64,000 nucleotides of DNA from contig CALLRW010000007.1 in NCBI GenBank assembly GCA_938014215.1, positions 1 through 64,000 of the forward strand, read 5' to 3'. Positions 9,140-18,439 of this stretch are shown in pieces. The notes beneath the pieces were generated by a model. The model made no database searches and was not told the origin of the DNA. It saw nothing but the letters and a program-made list of their open reading frames with translations. The translations under genes and the position numbers were made by a program. This stretch comes from an uncultured Alistipes sp. Lineage in GTDB: Bacteria; Bacteroidota; Bacteroidia; Bacteroidales; Rikenellaceae. Within the stretch, counting starts at the first letter, position 1; the number at the start of each line of letters is the position of its first letter.

Positions 9140-12100
9140 TTAGAAAGATACGTTTAAGCCGAAAGTGTAGGTCGTAGGCATGGGATAGGTTGCGCCCGTA
9201 TCGATGCCGAATGCGAGGGCCGAGCCGCCGATTTCGGGCGTATAACCCGTGTTGTGGGCCCAGGTCTTCAGGTTGTCGATGTTGAAGTAGATGCGCAGGG
9301 CCTTCAGGCGGATCTTCTTGAGCAGGCGCTCGTTGAAGCTGTAGCCGAGCTGGATGTTCTTCACGCGCAGGTAGCTGCCGTCCTCGATGTAGTAGCTCGA
9401 GTTCTCCATCTGGATCGAACGCGACGAGTCGAGGATCGGCTCCCAGTTCGAGGTGCCCTCACCGTGCCAGCGGCCGAGGCGCTTGGTGTTGTAGTTGTAC
9501 TGGGCGAAAGCCGACAGGAAGCCCGTGTTGAAGATCTCGTTGCCGTAGACGCCCTGGAAGTCGACGCCCAGATCGAAGTTCTTGTACTGCAGGTTGACCG
9601 AGTAGCCGTAGGTGAAGTCCGGCGTCGGGTTACCGATCATCGTACGGTCGTCGGCCGTGATCTGGCCGTCGCCGTTGACATCCTGGAACTTCAGGTCGCC
9701 GGGAGCCACCGCAGCCAGCGTGTTGACGGGCGATGCGGCGATATCGGCCTCGTTCTGGTAGACGCCGATGACCTTGTAGCCGTAGAAGTAGCCGATCGGG
9801 CGTCCCGGCTCGGAGACGGCGACACTCTTGTCACCCGAGTAGTAGGTCTTGCCCAGCGAGAGGACCTTGTTGTCGATCGTCGTCAGGTTGCCCGAGATCG
9901 TATAGCGGAAATCCTGTCCGATCTTGTCGCTCCACGATCCCGAGAGCTCGAAGCCGCGGTTGCGCAGCGAACCGGCATTGATCAGACCGTCCTGGGCGCC
10001 CATGAAGCTCTCGAGGTAGCAGATCAGATCTTCGGTCTTCTTGCTGTAATAGGTAGGCTCGATGTGCAGGCGCTGGTCGAACATCTGGAGTTCGAAGCCG
10101 ACCTCCCAGGCCTTCGTGCGCTCCCAGCGGAGGTTGGTGGCCAGATAGGCCTGCGAGAAGGAGGTGATGATGTTGTCACCGAAGACGGCGTTCGACGAGT
10201 TGAGCGTCGGGAATGCCGGGTAGTAACCGCCGGCCGAGCCGATGTTCTGGTTACCGAGCACACCGTACGAACCCTTGAGCTTCAGGTAGTTGATGACGTT
10301 CTGGTTCTGCATGAACTTCTCCTCGGAGATGATCCATCCGGCACCGACCGAATAGAAGTTGTCCCACGTGTTGCCCGTATACTTGAAGACCGAGGCACCG
10401 TCGCGACGGTACGAGGCGTTGACCAGGTAACGGTTGTCGTAGTTGTAGAGGGCGCGGAAGAGGTACGACATGGTGAACTTGCGGTACTGGCTGCCGCCGT
10501 TGGTGGCCGACGAGCTGTCGCCGATCGACGAGATCCACCACTTGTCGGGATCGTTCGGGATGAGGATATCGGCCGTGGTGATGTTCTGGCTGCGGCCGGC
10601 CGTGAGCGTCTCGTAGTTGGTGAAGTTGGTCGTCATACCGGCCATGAGCGTCAGGTTATGCTTCTCGGCGAAGGTATTCGTATAGGTCAGCGTGTAGTCC
10701 TGCTGTGCGTTGAGCGTATTGGTCTTGGTCTGCGAGAGGCTCTCGACCTGGCTGCGGGGGCTGGTCTTGCCCGTGGCGGGGTCATACTCGGAGATGACCG
10801 GCGAGAAGAGACGCGAGTTGTCCGACGCGTAGTCGAGCGAGAAGGCGGCCCGGAACTTGAGTTCGGGCAGGAAGTTGATCTCGCCGTAGACGTTGCCGGC
10901 GAAGCGGTAGTTCTGGGCCTTGTTGTGGGCGGCGAACTCCTCGATGGAGACCATCGGGTTGGCGATCTGCGCGCTCTGGAACGAAGGCAGCATGTAGTAG
11001 TCGCCGTTCTCGGCATAGATGGGCGAGATCGGGGCGGCGTGGATGGCGTCGGTCACGTTCTTGGCGTCGGCCGGCAGCATGTAGGCGCCGTTCATCTGCA
11101 CGCCGAACTTCAGCCAGTCCTTCATCTTGTAGTCGTCGCTGAAGTTGACCGTCACCTTCTGCATCTCCTCGCCGCGGATGTTGCCCTGTTCGTAGGTGTA
11201 ACCGACGCCGAGGTAGAAGTTGTTGCGCTCGTCGGAGCTCGAGATGCTGGCCGTGGTCTGGCTGATGGTTGCGTTCTGGAAGATGGCATCCTGCCAGTCG
11301 GTATCGGCCATGTAGTTCGTATAGTCGAACGGATCGGAGCCCATGTTGGCGAGCTGCTCGTTGTAGAGTTCACGGAACTGAGCGGCGTTGGTCAGCGAGA
11401 GGCGCTGTCCGACGTGCTTGATGCCGACCGACTGGTTGATGTTGACAAGCGTCTGACCGGCCTTGGCGCGCTTGGTGGTGATGATGATCACACCGTTGGC
11501 ACCGCGCACACCGAAGATGGCCAGCGACGAGGGGTCCTTCAGAATCTCGAACGATTCGATATCGTTTGCATTGAGATTGAGGAAGTTGATGTTGTCCGTA
11601 AAGAGACCGTCAACCACGTAGAGCGGGGCGAAGCCGTTGATCGAGTTTGTACCGCGGATACGGATTTCGGGATCCTGTCCGGCACGACCCGTATTGGTAA
11701 TCTGTACACCGGCGACACGGCCCTGCAGCGAAGCCAGGGGGTTTGCCGAGGGGCGGTTGGCGATATCCTCGGCGTCGACGTTGACGATCGAGCCGGTCAG
11801 GTCACGCTTCTTGGCCGTACCGTAACCGATGACGACGGCCTCGTCGATCATCGTGGACTCTTCGGTCAGAACGACCGTCATGGGGTTGAACGACACGGGG
11901 ACCTCGACCGTCGACATGCCGATGAACGACACCTCGAGTTTCTGGCCCTCGGCTGCCTGCAGTTCAAACGAACCGTCGACACCGGTTGTGGTACCCGTAA
12001 CGGTACCCTCGACAATAACGCTGGCGCCGATGACCGGCTGATTGTTCGAGTCAAGCACCTTGCCCGTCACCGTGCCGGGCTGACCCGCTTGTGCGAAAAC

Positions 12101-12199
12101 ACCCAAAGTGGTGCCAATCGACACTATCACAACCGCGATAGTTTTGAAGAGGAGGTTCAAACCGCTGCTCTTCGATCGATCCTGTCGATTTTTTTTCAT
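9140..12199 (-). CDS. susC: SusC/RagA-family TonB-dependent outer-membrane transporter
   Basis: A 1019-aa transporter: long signal sequence (cleavage after about residue 36, GVFAQA), carboxypeptidase-regulatory-like domain (about 40-120, GKVLDSNNQPVIGASV), TonB-box region and plug (DEAVVIGYGTAKKRDLTGS; RIRGTNS; YVVDGLF; SFEILKDPSSLAIFGVRGANGVI), then a 22-strand barrel ending in Phe (YTFGLNVSF), as outer-membrane barrels do. It imports glycan fragments with SusD using TonB energy. It is the first gene of the catabolic operon, with a promoter at 12285-12292 and the regulator gene just upstream on the same strand. Confidence 0.96.
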   Translation of the reverse strand: MKKNRQDRSKSSGLNLLFKTIAVVIVSIGTTLGVFAQAGQPGTVTGKVLDSNNQPVIGASVIVEGTVTGTTTGVDGSFELQAAEGQKLEVSFIGMSTVEVPVSFNPMTVVLTEESTMIDEAVVIGYGTAKKRDLTGSIVNVDAEDIANRPSANPLASLQGRVAGVQITNTGRAGQDPEIRIRGTNSINGFAPLYVVDGLFTDNINFLNLNANDIESFEILKDPSSLAIFGVRGANGVIIITTKRAKAGQTLVNINQSVGIKHVGQRLSLTNAAQFRELYNEQLANMGSDPFDYTNYMADTDWQDAIFQNATISQTTASISSSDERNNFYLGVGYTYEQGNIRGEEMQKVTVNFSDDYKMKDWLKFGVQMNGAYMLPADAKNVTDAIHAAPISPIYAENGDYYMLPSFQSAQIANPMVSIEEFAAHNKAQNYRFAGNVYGEINFLPELKFRAAFSLDYASDNSRLFSPVISEYDPATGKTSPRSQVESLSQTKTNTLNAQQDYTLTYTNTFAEKHNLTLMAGMTTNFTNYETLTAGRSQNITTADILIPNDPDKWWISSIGDSSSATNGGSQYRKFTMSYLFRALYNYDNRYLVNASYRRDGASVFKYTGNTWDNFYSVGAGWIISEEKFMQNQNVINYLKLKGSYGVLGNQNIGSAGGYYPAFPTLNSSNAVFGDNIITSFSQAYLATNLRWERTKAWEVGFELQMFDQRLHIEPTYYSKKTEDLICYLESFMGAQDGLINAGSLRNRGFELSGSWSDKIGQDFRYTISGNLTTIDNKVLSLGKTYYSGDKSVAVSEPGRPIGYFYGYKVIGVYQNEADIAASPVNTLAAVAPGDLKFQDVNGDGQITADDRTMIGNPTPDFTYGYSVNLQYKNFDLGVDFQGVYGNEIFNTGFLSAFAQYNYNTKRLGRWHGEGTSNWEPILDSSRSIQMENSSYYIEDGSYLRVKNIQLGYSFNERLLKKIRLKALRIYFNIDNLKTWAHNTGYTPEIGGSALAFGIDTGATYPMPTTYTFGLNVSF

Positions 12200-12284
12200 G
12201 CGATTTTAGGTTTAAAATTAAAGTAGTATAAAGGTCGATATTCGAGTCTGGCTGCTGAATACCGCACCCGGATTCTGCTCGTAA

Positions 12285-12328
12285 CAAAATTAGACGGCAG
12301 ATCGGCGACCGGGGTTGGATTCTACCCC
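12285..12328 (-). promoter_or_regulatory. susC promoter and candidate operator
   Basis: On the minus strand TAATTTTG (12285-12292) matches TAnnTTTG, giving a leader of about 80 bases. Upstream, 12311-12328 reads GGGGTTGGATTCTACCCC, an imperfect palindrome placed over the expected -33 region. That is a plausible site for the adjacent HTH regulator, and the poor -33 element fits an activator-dependent promoter. The binding assignment is inference. Confidence 0.55.
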
Positions 12329-12425
12329 ACTTTGACTACTTTGCACGCATGAAGGAGGAAAAGGTGAACTACGCGATCACCTCTCAAACGATACTTATTT
12401 CTCTTGTTTACAAAATGTTGCGTTG

Positions 12426-15326
12426 TCACTCATTCTCCGCCTCACCGGGCCCCGGATTTGGATCGCGGTCGTCGATGTGAAGGAGAAATTCGTTGAGATT
12501 CTGGTCCGACTTCAGGCCGAGTTTCTTGCGCAGGCGGTAACGGCCGTTCTCGACGGCGCGCACCGAGAGATTCATCAGCGAGGCGATCTCCTTCGTGCAG
12601 AGATTCATCTTCAGACAGGCACTCAGCCGCAGGTCGCTCGTCGTCAGCTCCGGGAAGCGTTCCTTCATCATCCGGAAGTAGTTGGCATGCTTCTGCTCGA
12701 AGCGGATGAGGAACATCGTCCAGTCGCTCTCCGTATCGAGACGGCTGTTGACATAGGTGTTGATCTTCTGCTGGAGGATGGCCGAATTTCCGGTACCGTG
12801 GCGGCTGTGGAAGTCATTGACCAGGTTGCGCATGTGGAGGATCATCTCGTCGCGGCCGAGCAGCGTCGAGTTCTGGGCGACGATCTCGGCCTCGCACTTC
12901 TCGACCTTCTGCCGCAGCTCGCGGTTCTGGCTGCGCAGCGAGACGATCTCCTGCAGCCGCAGATGGCGCAGGTAGCGACGGCGGTAGAGGCTCATCACGA
13001 GCAGCCACACGCCGTAGAAGAGGGCGGCGCCGGCCAGCACGTAGCTCACCCAGGCCCACCCCGACAGATACCAGGGCCGGAGGATGTCGAATTCGAAGGC
13101 CGTGGGCTCGGACCAGCGGCCGAAGGCGTCGCGGACGCTGACCTCAAAGGTGTAGTGTCCCTGCGGCAGGCGGGCATATTCGACGCTTCCCGCCGTCGAG
13201 GGTTCCGACCACTCGTCGCCGATTCCCGTCAGCCGGTGGCGGAAGAGCTTCTCGTCGAGCGGGTTTTCGGTCGCATGGTAATGGAACACCACCGAATGGC
13301 GCACATAGGGGATCCGCACCCCGTCGAGCTGCGGGAGCCACTCGCCGCACCCGCGCCGGTCGACGGCCCGTACGGATTCGATGCGGGGCGGCCGGGGCAG
13401 TGCCGGAGCAAGGATGAGGCGGTCGGGGCGGACGATCTCGAAACCGTTGTCGCCGCAGAAGAGGCTGGTCGAATCGTCGAGCCGGGCCACCTGCTCGTAC
13501 CCGTAGATCAGGTTGTGGCAGGGGATGCCGGCACAAGGCACGAGCGTAGCATGCCGGCTTCCGTCGTAGCGGAGGATCCACACTCCCGAATCGGAGAGGA
13601 GCCACAGCCGTTCGTCGTCGAGCGCCACCACCCGCCGGATGCCTTCGACGCCGCGGCAGGCTGCATTGAGGGCCGAATCGGGTTCGATGCGGTCGCTGAA
13701 TTCGTCGTATCGGAAGAAGCGGTCGCCGCCGACGAAGGCCACGCGGCCGCCGACACGGAACTGCCGCAGCCGATAGGGAAGCCCGTCGTCCGAACCGCCT
13801 CCGTAGGAGGTATGGCGAATGATGTGGCGGCCCGAATCGTCGAGCCGGCAGCGGTAGACCCCTTTGGTGGGGTGTTCGAGCCAGAGGTTCTGCATGTAAT
13901 CGACCTCGATGTCGAAGACGGCCTCGTCGAGACCGTCGATCTCCCACGTACGCTCGCCGTCGAAGCCCCTCAACTTGTAATACGAGGCGAAAAAGGTATA
14001 GGGACGTCCGCCGACGCGGATCGTCTTGAGCCGATAGCCGCCCATGTCCGAGACCCGGGCGACGGAGAGATCGGTCCGGATCTCCGCGACGCCCTGGTTG
14101 TGGCAGGCATACAGACGGCCGTCGATCAGGCAGAGCGACCAGATCTGTCCGCTCAACCCCGGCAGGGAGACGAAGTCCTCGGGACGGGCCATTCCGCTTG
14201 CCAGCCGCCGTTCGTCGATGCTCACCACCCCCTGGTTCGTGGCCAGCAGCAGCCGGCCCTGCCAGCGGCAGGCGTCGTAGATCGAACCGGGGAGCCAGTT
14301 GTCGTAGGTGTGGTAATCGACCCCCTCGTAGAACATCAGGTGGGAGAGCCCGCGGTCGAGAGCCGCCCAGACATGGTGGCGGTCATCCTCGGAGAGGGCC
14401 ATGACGGAGTTGTTGACCAGCCGGTTCTCGGTCGAGAGGCGGGTGAGGATCCGCCCGTCGGGAGCGGCTTCATAGATGCCGCCGAGAAGCGTTCCGAAGA
14501 GATAGGTGTTGCGCGAGGTGAGGATGCCGCAGTTGAGTTCGTCGCGGCGCAGCCGGGCCGAGAGTTCGGGGCTCCAGGGCGCGAAGCGCTCGCCGTCGTA
14601 GGACCAGAGCCCGGCATCCCCGGTCCCGATGATCCACTCCCCGGCATGCGGCCCGGGGAGCAGCACCCGCACCGTGGTCGAGCGGAAACATTCGCTGCCG
14701 GGGATCGGTTCGAGTCCCGAAGCCGAGAGGCGGTAGATCGGGCCGCCCATCTCCTGCACCCAGCACTCCTTGCCGGCCGGAAGCAGGAAGAGCATGTTCA
14801 TATTGCCGGCGCCGGGAAGAAGGCGGACCTCACTCCCGTCGTAGGTGTATATCTCGTGAAAGGACTGGAAAAGGATCTGGCCGTTCCACGCAAGGATCCG
14901 CCAGAAGTCGCTGTCGAGGAAGCGGTCCGAGGTGTTTTCGGGGACCAGCGAGGTGTATTTCAGCCGGCCCGAGGCGTCGCGGTCCCACCGTCCGAACTCC
15001 TCGAAACCGCCCGTGAGGATCACGTCGTGCGACACGGGGTAGACCGACCGCACGATCGAGGCTCCCGGGAGTTTGTGGAGACGCCACTGCGAACCGTCGT
15101 ATTCGAGCAGTCCCTGATCGTTTCCGACATAGAGCGTTCCGGCGGGATCTTCGGCGACGGCCCAGTTCTTGTTGGCCGCATGGTAGTCGGCGGGCAGGAG
15201 ATTGACGGTTCCAGGGGTAGTGGCACGCAGGCTCACCCCGGGAATCAGCAGGGCACACAGGCCGACGATTCCGAAGAACAAACGGCTGACGGAGAGGCGC
15301 AGACGGGCCGCGAACGCAATTTTCAT
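12426..15326 (-). CDS. Membrane one-component regulator: propeller sensor, Y_Y_Y, TM, LuxR-type HTH
   Basis: 966 aa. Signal sequence (about 1-35), a long region of regulator-propeller repeats (about 40-680), a Y_Y_Y Ig-like domain (about 685-752, ending FEFDILRPWYLSG), one TM helix (about 757-778), a coiled coil (about 785-830) and a C-terminal helix-turn-helix (about 895-942) with the LuxR-like core KEIASLMNLSVRAVENGRYRLRKKLGL. It has the periplasmic architecture of hybrid two-component systems, but no histidine kinase or receiver. It would sense imported oligosaccharide in the periplasm and act on DNA from the membrane, most likely on the susC promoter it precedes. The start at 15326 is chosen for the signal peptide; the frame runs open upstream without one. 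Confidence 0.85.
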   Translation of the reverse strand: MKIAFAARLRLSVSRLFFGIVGLCALLIPGVSLRATTPGTVNLLPADYHAANKNWAVAEDPAGTLYVGNDQGLLEYDGSQWRLHKLPGASIVRSVYPVSHDVILTGGFEEFGRWDRDASGRLKYTSLVPENTSDRFLDSDFWRILAWNGQILFQSFHEIYTYDGSEVRLLPGAGNMNMLFLLPAGKECWVQEMGGPIYRLSASGLEPIPGSECFRSTTVRVLLPGPHAGEWIIGTGDAGLWSYDGERFAPWSPELSARLRRDELNCGILTSRNTYLFGTLLGGIYEAAPDGRILTRLSTENRLVNNSVMALSEDDRHHVWAALDRGLSHLMFYEGVDYHTYDNWLPGSIYDACRWQGRLLLATNQGVVSIDERRLASGMARPEDFVSLPGLSGQIWSLCLIDGRLYACHNQGVAEIRTDLSVARVSDMGGYRLKTIRVGGRPYTFFASYYKLRGFDGERTWEIDGLDEAVFDIEVDYMQNLWLEHPTKGVYRCRLDDSGRHIIRHTSYGGGSDDGLPYRLRQFRVGGRVAFVGGDRFFRYDEFSDRIEPDSALNAACRGVEGIRRVVALDDERLWLLSDSGVWILRYDGSRHATLVPCAGIPCHNLIYGYEQVARLDDSTSLFCGDNGFEIVRPDRLILAPALPRPPRIESVRAVDRRGCGEWLPQLDGVRIPYVRHSVVFHYHATENPLDEKLFRHRLTGIGDEWSEPSTAGSVEYARLPQGHYTFEVSVRDAFGRWSEPTAFEFDILRPWYLSGWAWVSYVLAGAALFYGVWLLVMSLYRRRYLRHLRLQEIVSLRSQNRELRQKVEKCEAEIVAQNSTLLGRDEMILHMRNLVNDFHSRHGTGNSAILQQKINTYVNSRLDTESDWTMFLIRFEQKHANYFRMMKERFPELTTSDLRLSACLKMNLCTKEIASLMNLSVRAVENGRYRLRKKLGLKSDQNLNEFLLHIDDRDPNPGPGEAENE

Positions 15327-15331
15327 ATCAG

Positions 15332-15363
15332 CGAAAGTAGCGATTTTCCCGTTGAAATGCAAA
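15332..15363 (-). promoter_or_regulatory. Promoter of the membrane regulator
   Basis: On the minus strand TTTG (15360-15363), 20 bases, then TACTTTCG (15332-15339), one mismatch from TAnnTTTG with ideal spacing. The box ends only 6 bases from the ATG, so the message would be nearly leaderless. The divergent umuD gene has the same TACTTTCG box at 15556-15563 without a good -33 element. The rest of the 264-base divergent gap shows nothing recognisable. Confidence 0.55.
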
Positions 15364-15590
15364 TGCGGAGCGGATTCTCGACCGTTTACCGTACGCTCCG
15401 GGCAATTTTTCCCATCGCGGCCGGCCAAAACGGACAAACACCCCGGCAGCGGGGATCCGTCCGGTCCGGAACGCCATCCGCCCGACCCGGCAGCGGATTC
15501 CGGCCGCAAGATGAAGAAATCGGTCCGGGAGAGCTCTTCGTAAGCGGATTTTTGGTACTTTCGTCCCTTGAAAAAGACTCCGTTCCCGAC

Positions 15591-16031
15591 ATGGACAAAC
15601 AAACGCATATTCGGACCATCCACCCGGCCGATACCTCCACCCGGCAGCCGCTTCCCGTTGCGGGAAGTGCCGTCAAGGCGGGCTTTCCGTCGCCGGCCGA
15701 CGACTTCCTCGACGCGCCGCTCGACCTGAACCGCGAACTGGTCCACAACCCCGCCTCGACCTTCTTCGTGCGGGTCTCGGGCGACAGCATGGCGGGTGAC
15801 GGAATCGGCGACGGCGACCTGCTCATCGTCGACCGGGCGGTGGATCCCTACGACGGCTGCATTGCGGTCTGCTACATCGACGGCGAATTCACGGTCAAGC
15901 GCGTCCGGCTCGACAAGGGGTGTGCCTGGCTCCTCCCCTCGAACCCGAAATACAGACCCATCCGGGTCGATGCCGGCAACGAATTCCTCGTCTGGGGCAT
16001 CGTCCGCCACGTCATCAAGAGCTTCAAATAA
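15591..16031 (+). CDS. umuD: UmuD-like S24 peptidase / DNA polymerase V accessory subunit
   Basis: 146 aa, close to E. coli UmuD (139). S24/LexA-like fold with nucleophile Ser66 in VSGDSMAG and general-base Lys103 in FTVKRV. The self-cleavage site is probably Ala30-Gly31 (KAGFPSP), followed by the LDLNRELVHNP segment typical of UmuD. RecA-stimulated cleavage would produce UmuD', which joins UmuC in translesion synthesis. The start at 15591 gives the standard N-terminus; the same frame is open far upstream but overlaps the regulator antisense. It lies 10 bases before umuC, as one operon. Confidence 0.93.
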   Translation: MDKQTHIRTIHPADTSTRQPLPVAGSAVKAGFPSPADDFLDAPLDLNRELVHNPASTFFVRVSGDSMAGDGIGDGDLLIVDRAVDPYDGCIAVCYIDGEFTVKRVRLDKGCAWLLPSNPKYRPIRVDAGNEFLVWGIVRHVIKSFK

Positions 16032-16041
16032 CCCGCCCCCG

Positions 16042-16149
16042 ATGTACGGACTCTGCGACTGCAACAACTTCTACGCCTCGTGCGAGCGGCTCTTCCGGCC
16101 CGATCTGGTGGGACGGCCCGTCGTCGTGCTGTCGAACAACGACGGCTGC
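16042..16149 (+). CDS. umuC: UmuC (DNA polymerase V catalytic subunit), 5' exon
   Basis: Codons 1-36 of umuC: MYGLCDCNNFYASCERLF includes the first catalytic acidic residue region of Y-family polymerases (Asp6), and the exon ends in VVVLSNNDGC. The next residues of the family (V/I-I-A-R-x-x-E-A-K-A) are missing here and resume at 18505. Between lies a group II intron inserted exactly between codons. Unspliced, the frame runs 17 codons into the intron and stops, so a functional polymerase requires splicing. The first exon has the GC-rich codon use of the neighbours. Confidence 0.93.
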
Positions 16150-16714
16150 GTGCGACTTGTTGCCTGTGAAACAGATAAGCAGGCGTTTATCGACTCTGGT
16201 TGATGAATAACTGATAATCTGGTGTAGAGTGCGATTCTCTATCGTCCTGATGAGCGGACGAAAACACTTTCCCCATTGGTACAGGATGGCAACCTGTATC
16301 GGTGAAGCGGGAATGAAAGCGGGTAAGGCGTAATCCGGGCGACGATCCCCGCAAGTGTGAAAGTATGCGTAAGAATGCTGAATCCATATAATCATCGATA
16401 CGTTGACCAAGCCTACCCGGAATATCAGGCTTGCCCAAAATGGGAACGATCGCTGGACTGTGATAATTGCATGACCGATTACAGTCGCTCATCCACACGG
16501 CGATCCGGTGAACAGTGGGACGCTAACCTTTCGTCAAAACAGATTGTCGGAACAAGTTAACCATGCGTCGGTTCTGTCCTTGGCAGTAGGCAGCCAGCCA
16601 TATACCGGCGCAAGGGAGGATGGGGTAAGAAGCTAACGCTTGCGGGAAAGCCGCAGGATATGCAGACGTACCCCCGTTGTGTTTTCATAAATCTATCAAG
16701 TACCAGTTAAAACG

Positions 16715-18439
16715 ATGAACACGGATACACATCCGATGTATGAATGGAAAACATTGCCTTGGAGTAAAATCGAAAGGTGTGTTTTCAAACTGCAAAAGAG
16801 GATTTACAAGGCATCTCAACGCGATGACATCTATCAGGTGCACAAACTTCAAAAACTTCTTATCAAATCCCGTTATGCCAAGCTATTGGCAATACGGAAA
16901 GTAACTCAGGATAACCACGGTGCGAAAACCGCCGGAGTGGATGGTGTAAAATATCTGACCGGCAAACAGCGCATGAGGCTATCCGAAGAACTCGGTCTGC
17001 ATCATCGCGCCAAACCGCTACGCAGGGTATGGATACCCAAACCGAACTCGACCGAAAAGCGTCCTCTCGGCATTCCGGTTATGCGAGACAGAGTGCTTCA
17101 GGCGCTTCTGAAACTCGCTCTGGAACCAGAATGGGAAGCGAGATTCGAGCCAAACAGCTATGGTTTCCGCCCCGGGCGATCGGCACAAGATGCGATCGCA
17201 GCCATATTCAACTGCATAAATCAACGTGCGAAATGGGTCCTCGATGCTGATATTGAAAAGTGTTTCGACAGGATAAACCACCAAAAATTGCTGGATAAGG
17301 TCAATACAATACCTTTATTCCGTCAAATGATTAAAGGGTGGCTGAAAGCCGGGATACTTGAATCCGATGTATTTTCCGAAACCGAAGCCGGAACACCGCA
17401 AGGTGGGGTTATTTCTCCTTTACTTGCAAATATTGCCCTGCACGGAATGGAAGAATATCTCGGACGGATATTCAGGATCAGGAGGATCGGAAATGGCAAA
17501 TTCAGTCAGAAGATCACATTTATCCGTTATGCCGATGATTTTGTGGTGATACACCAAGACCGGGAGGTACTTGAACAATGCCGTAAATTGTTGGATGAGT
17601 GGTTGGCAGAAATCGGACTGGCGATGAAACCGTCCAAAACACGATTAGTACACACCTTGCATTCAATAGACGACAGTAAGCCTGGCTTTGATTTTCTCGG
17701 AGTGACCGTAAGGCAGTTCCCTGTCGGACGCACTCATACCGGAACGGATCAGCGTGGCAATCCTCTGGGGTATAAGACGATCATCAAACCCTCGAAGAAA
17801 TCCCAAGTGCGACACTATCAGCGTATGAAGGAGATTATTTACCGGCAACGGGCATCTCCACAGGAATCACTTATACACGAATTGAATTCCGTAATACGCG
17901 GATGGTCGCTATATTATGCAGGACAGGTATCGAAAGACGTCTATTCCCGCATGGATTTTCTGTTATTCAAAAGTTTATACCGCTGGGCTACCCGCCGCCA
18001 TGGAGGTAAACACAAGAAACGGATTGTCCGTAAATATTGGAGACTCGAAAAGGGACGATGGCAATTTGAAACTCGAAAAGAGGTTAAATTACAGTACCAT
18101 AGTTCGACACCCGTTGTCCGTCATGTGAAAGTAAAAGGGAACCGTTCTCCGTTTGACGGAGATTGGATTTATTGGGGCAAACGACTCGGTAAATATGGCG
18201 GCCTCACGTCACGAAGGTCGTCGCTACTTAAACGGCAAAACTTCAGATGTGCGTATTGTGGGTTGTCGTTTACGGCAATGGATTTGATAGAAGAAGATCA
18301 TTTGTTACCTAAAATAGTGGGAGGTAAGAATGATTTGCGTAACTGTCAGTTGCTTCATCGCCATTGCCACGATCAGAAAACAACGATCGATGGCAGTTAT
18401 GAAGCTCGCGGTAGCGGAATACAACGAGGAGCCGTGTGA
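16715..18439 (+). CDS. ltrA: Group II intron reverse transcriptase/maturase with HNH endonuclease
   Basis: 574 aa. N-terminal RT0/RT1 segment, RT blocks including RRVWIPKPNSTEKRPLGIP, YGFRPGRSAQDAI, GTPQGGVISPLLANI and the catalytic RYADDF (YADD at 272-275). Maturase domain X covers about 370-480. A C-terminal HNH domain starts at CAYCG (Cys512, Cys515), continues EEDHLLPK and closes with CQLLHRHCHD. This is the layout of chloroplast-like-lineage bacterial introns. The protein folds the intron RNA for splicing, nicks the target DNA and primes reverse transcription. All catalytic motifs look intact. The stop codon (18437-18439) lies inside domain V, so ORF and ribozyme core overlap. Confidence 0.95.
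   Translation: MNTDTHPMYEWKTLPWSKIERCVFKLQKRIYKASQRDDIYQVHKLQKLLIKSRYAKLLAIRKVTQDNHGAKTAGVDGVKYLTGKQRMRLSEELGLHHRAKPLRRVWIPKPNSTEKRPLGIPVMRDRVLQALLKLALEPEWEARFEPNSYGFRPGRSAQDAIAAIFNCINQRAKWVLDADIEKCFDRINHQKLLDKVNTIPLFRQMIKGWLKAGILESDVFSETEAGTPQGGVISPLLANIALHGMEEYLGRIFRIRRIGNGKFSQKITFIRYADDFVVIHQDREVLEQCRKLLDEWLAEIGLAMKPSKTRLVHTLHSIDDSKPGFDFLGVTVRQFPVGRTHTGTDQRGNPLGYKTIIKPSKKSQVRHYQRMKEIIYRQRASPQESLIHELNSVIRGWSLYYAGQVSKDVYSRMDFLLFKSLYRWATRRHGGKHKKRIVRKYWRLEKGRWQFETRKEVKLQYHSSTPVVRHVKVKGNRSPFDGDWIYWGKRLGKYGGLTSRRSSLLKRQNFRCAYCGLSFTAMDLIEEDHLLPKIVGGKNDLRNCQLLHRHCHDQKTTIDGSYEARGSGIQRGAV

Noticed and set aside
12423..15590. The umuD frame runs open upstream across the whole regulator gene
   Set aside because: The standard UmuD N-terminus begins at 15591; everything before it is antisense to a real gene.
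16590..16595. GCAGCC as EBS1 pairing with the GGCTGC 5' exon end
   Set aside because: The six bases pair, but the site lies about 440 bases into the intron, later than domain Id usually falls; without folding the RNA this may be chance.
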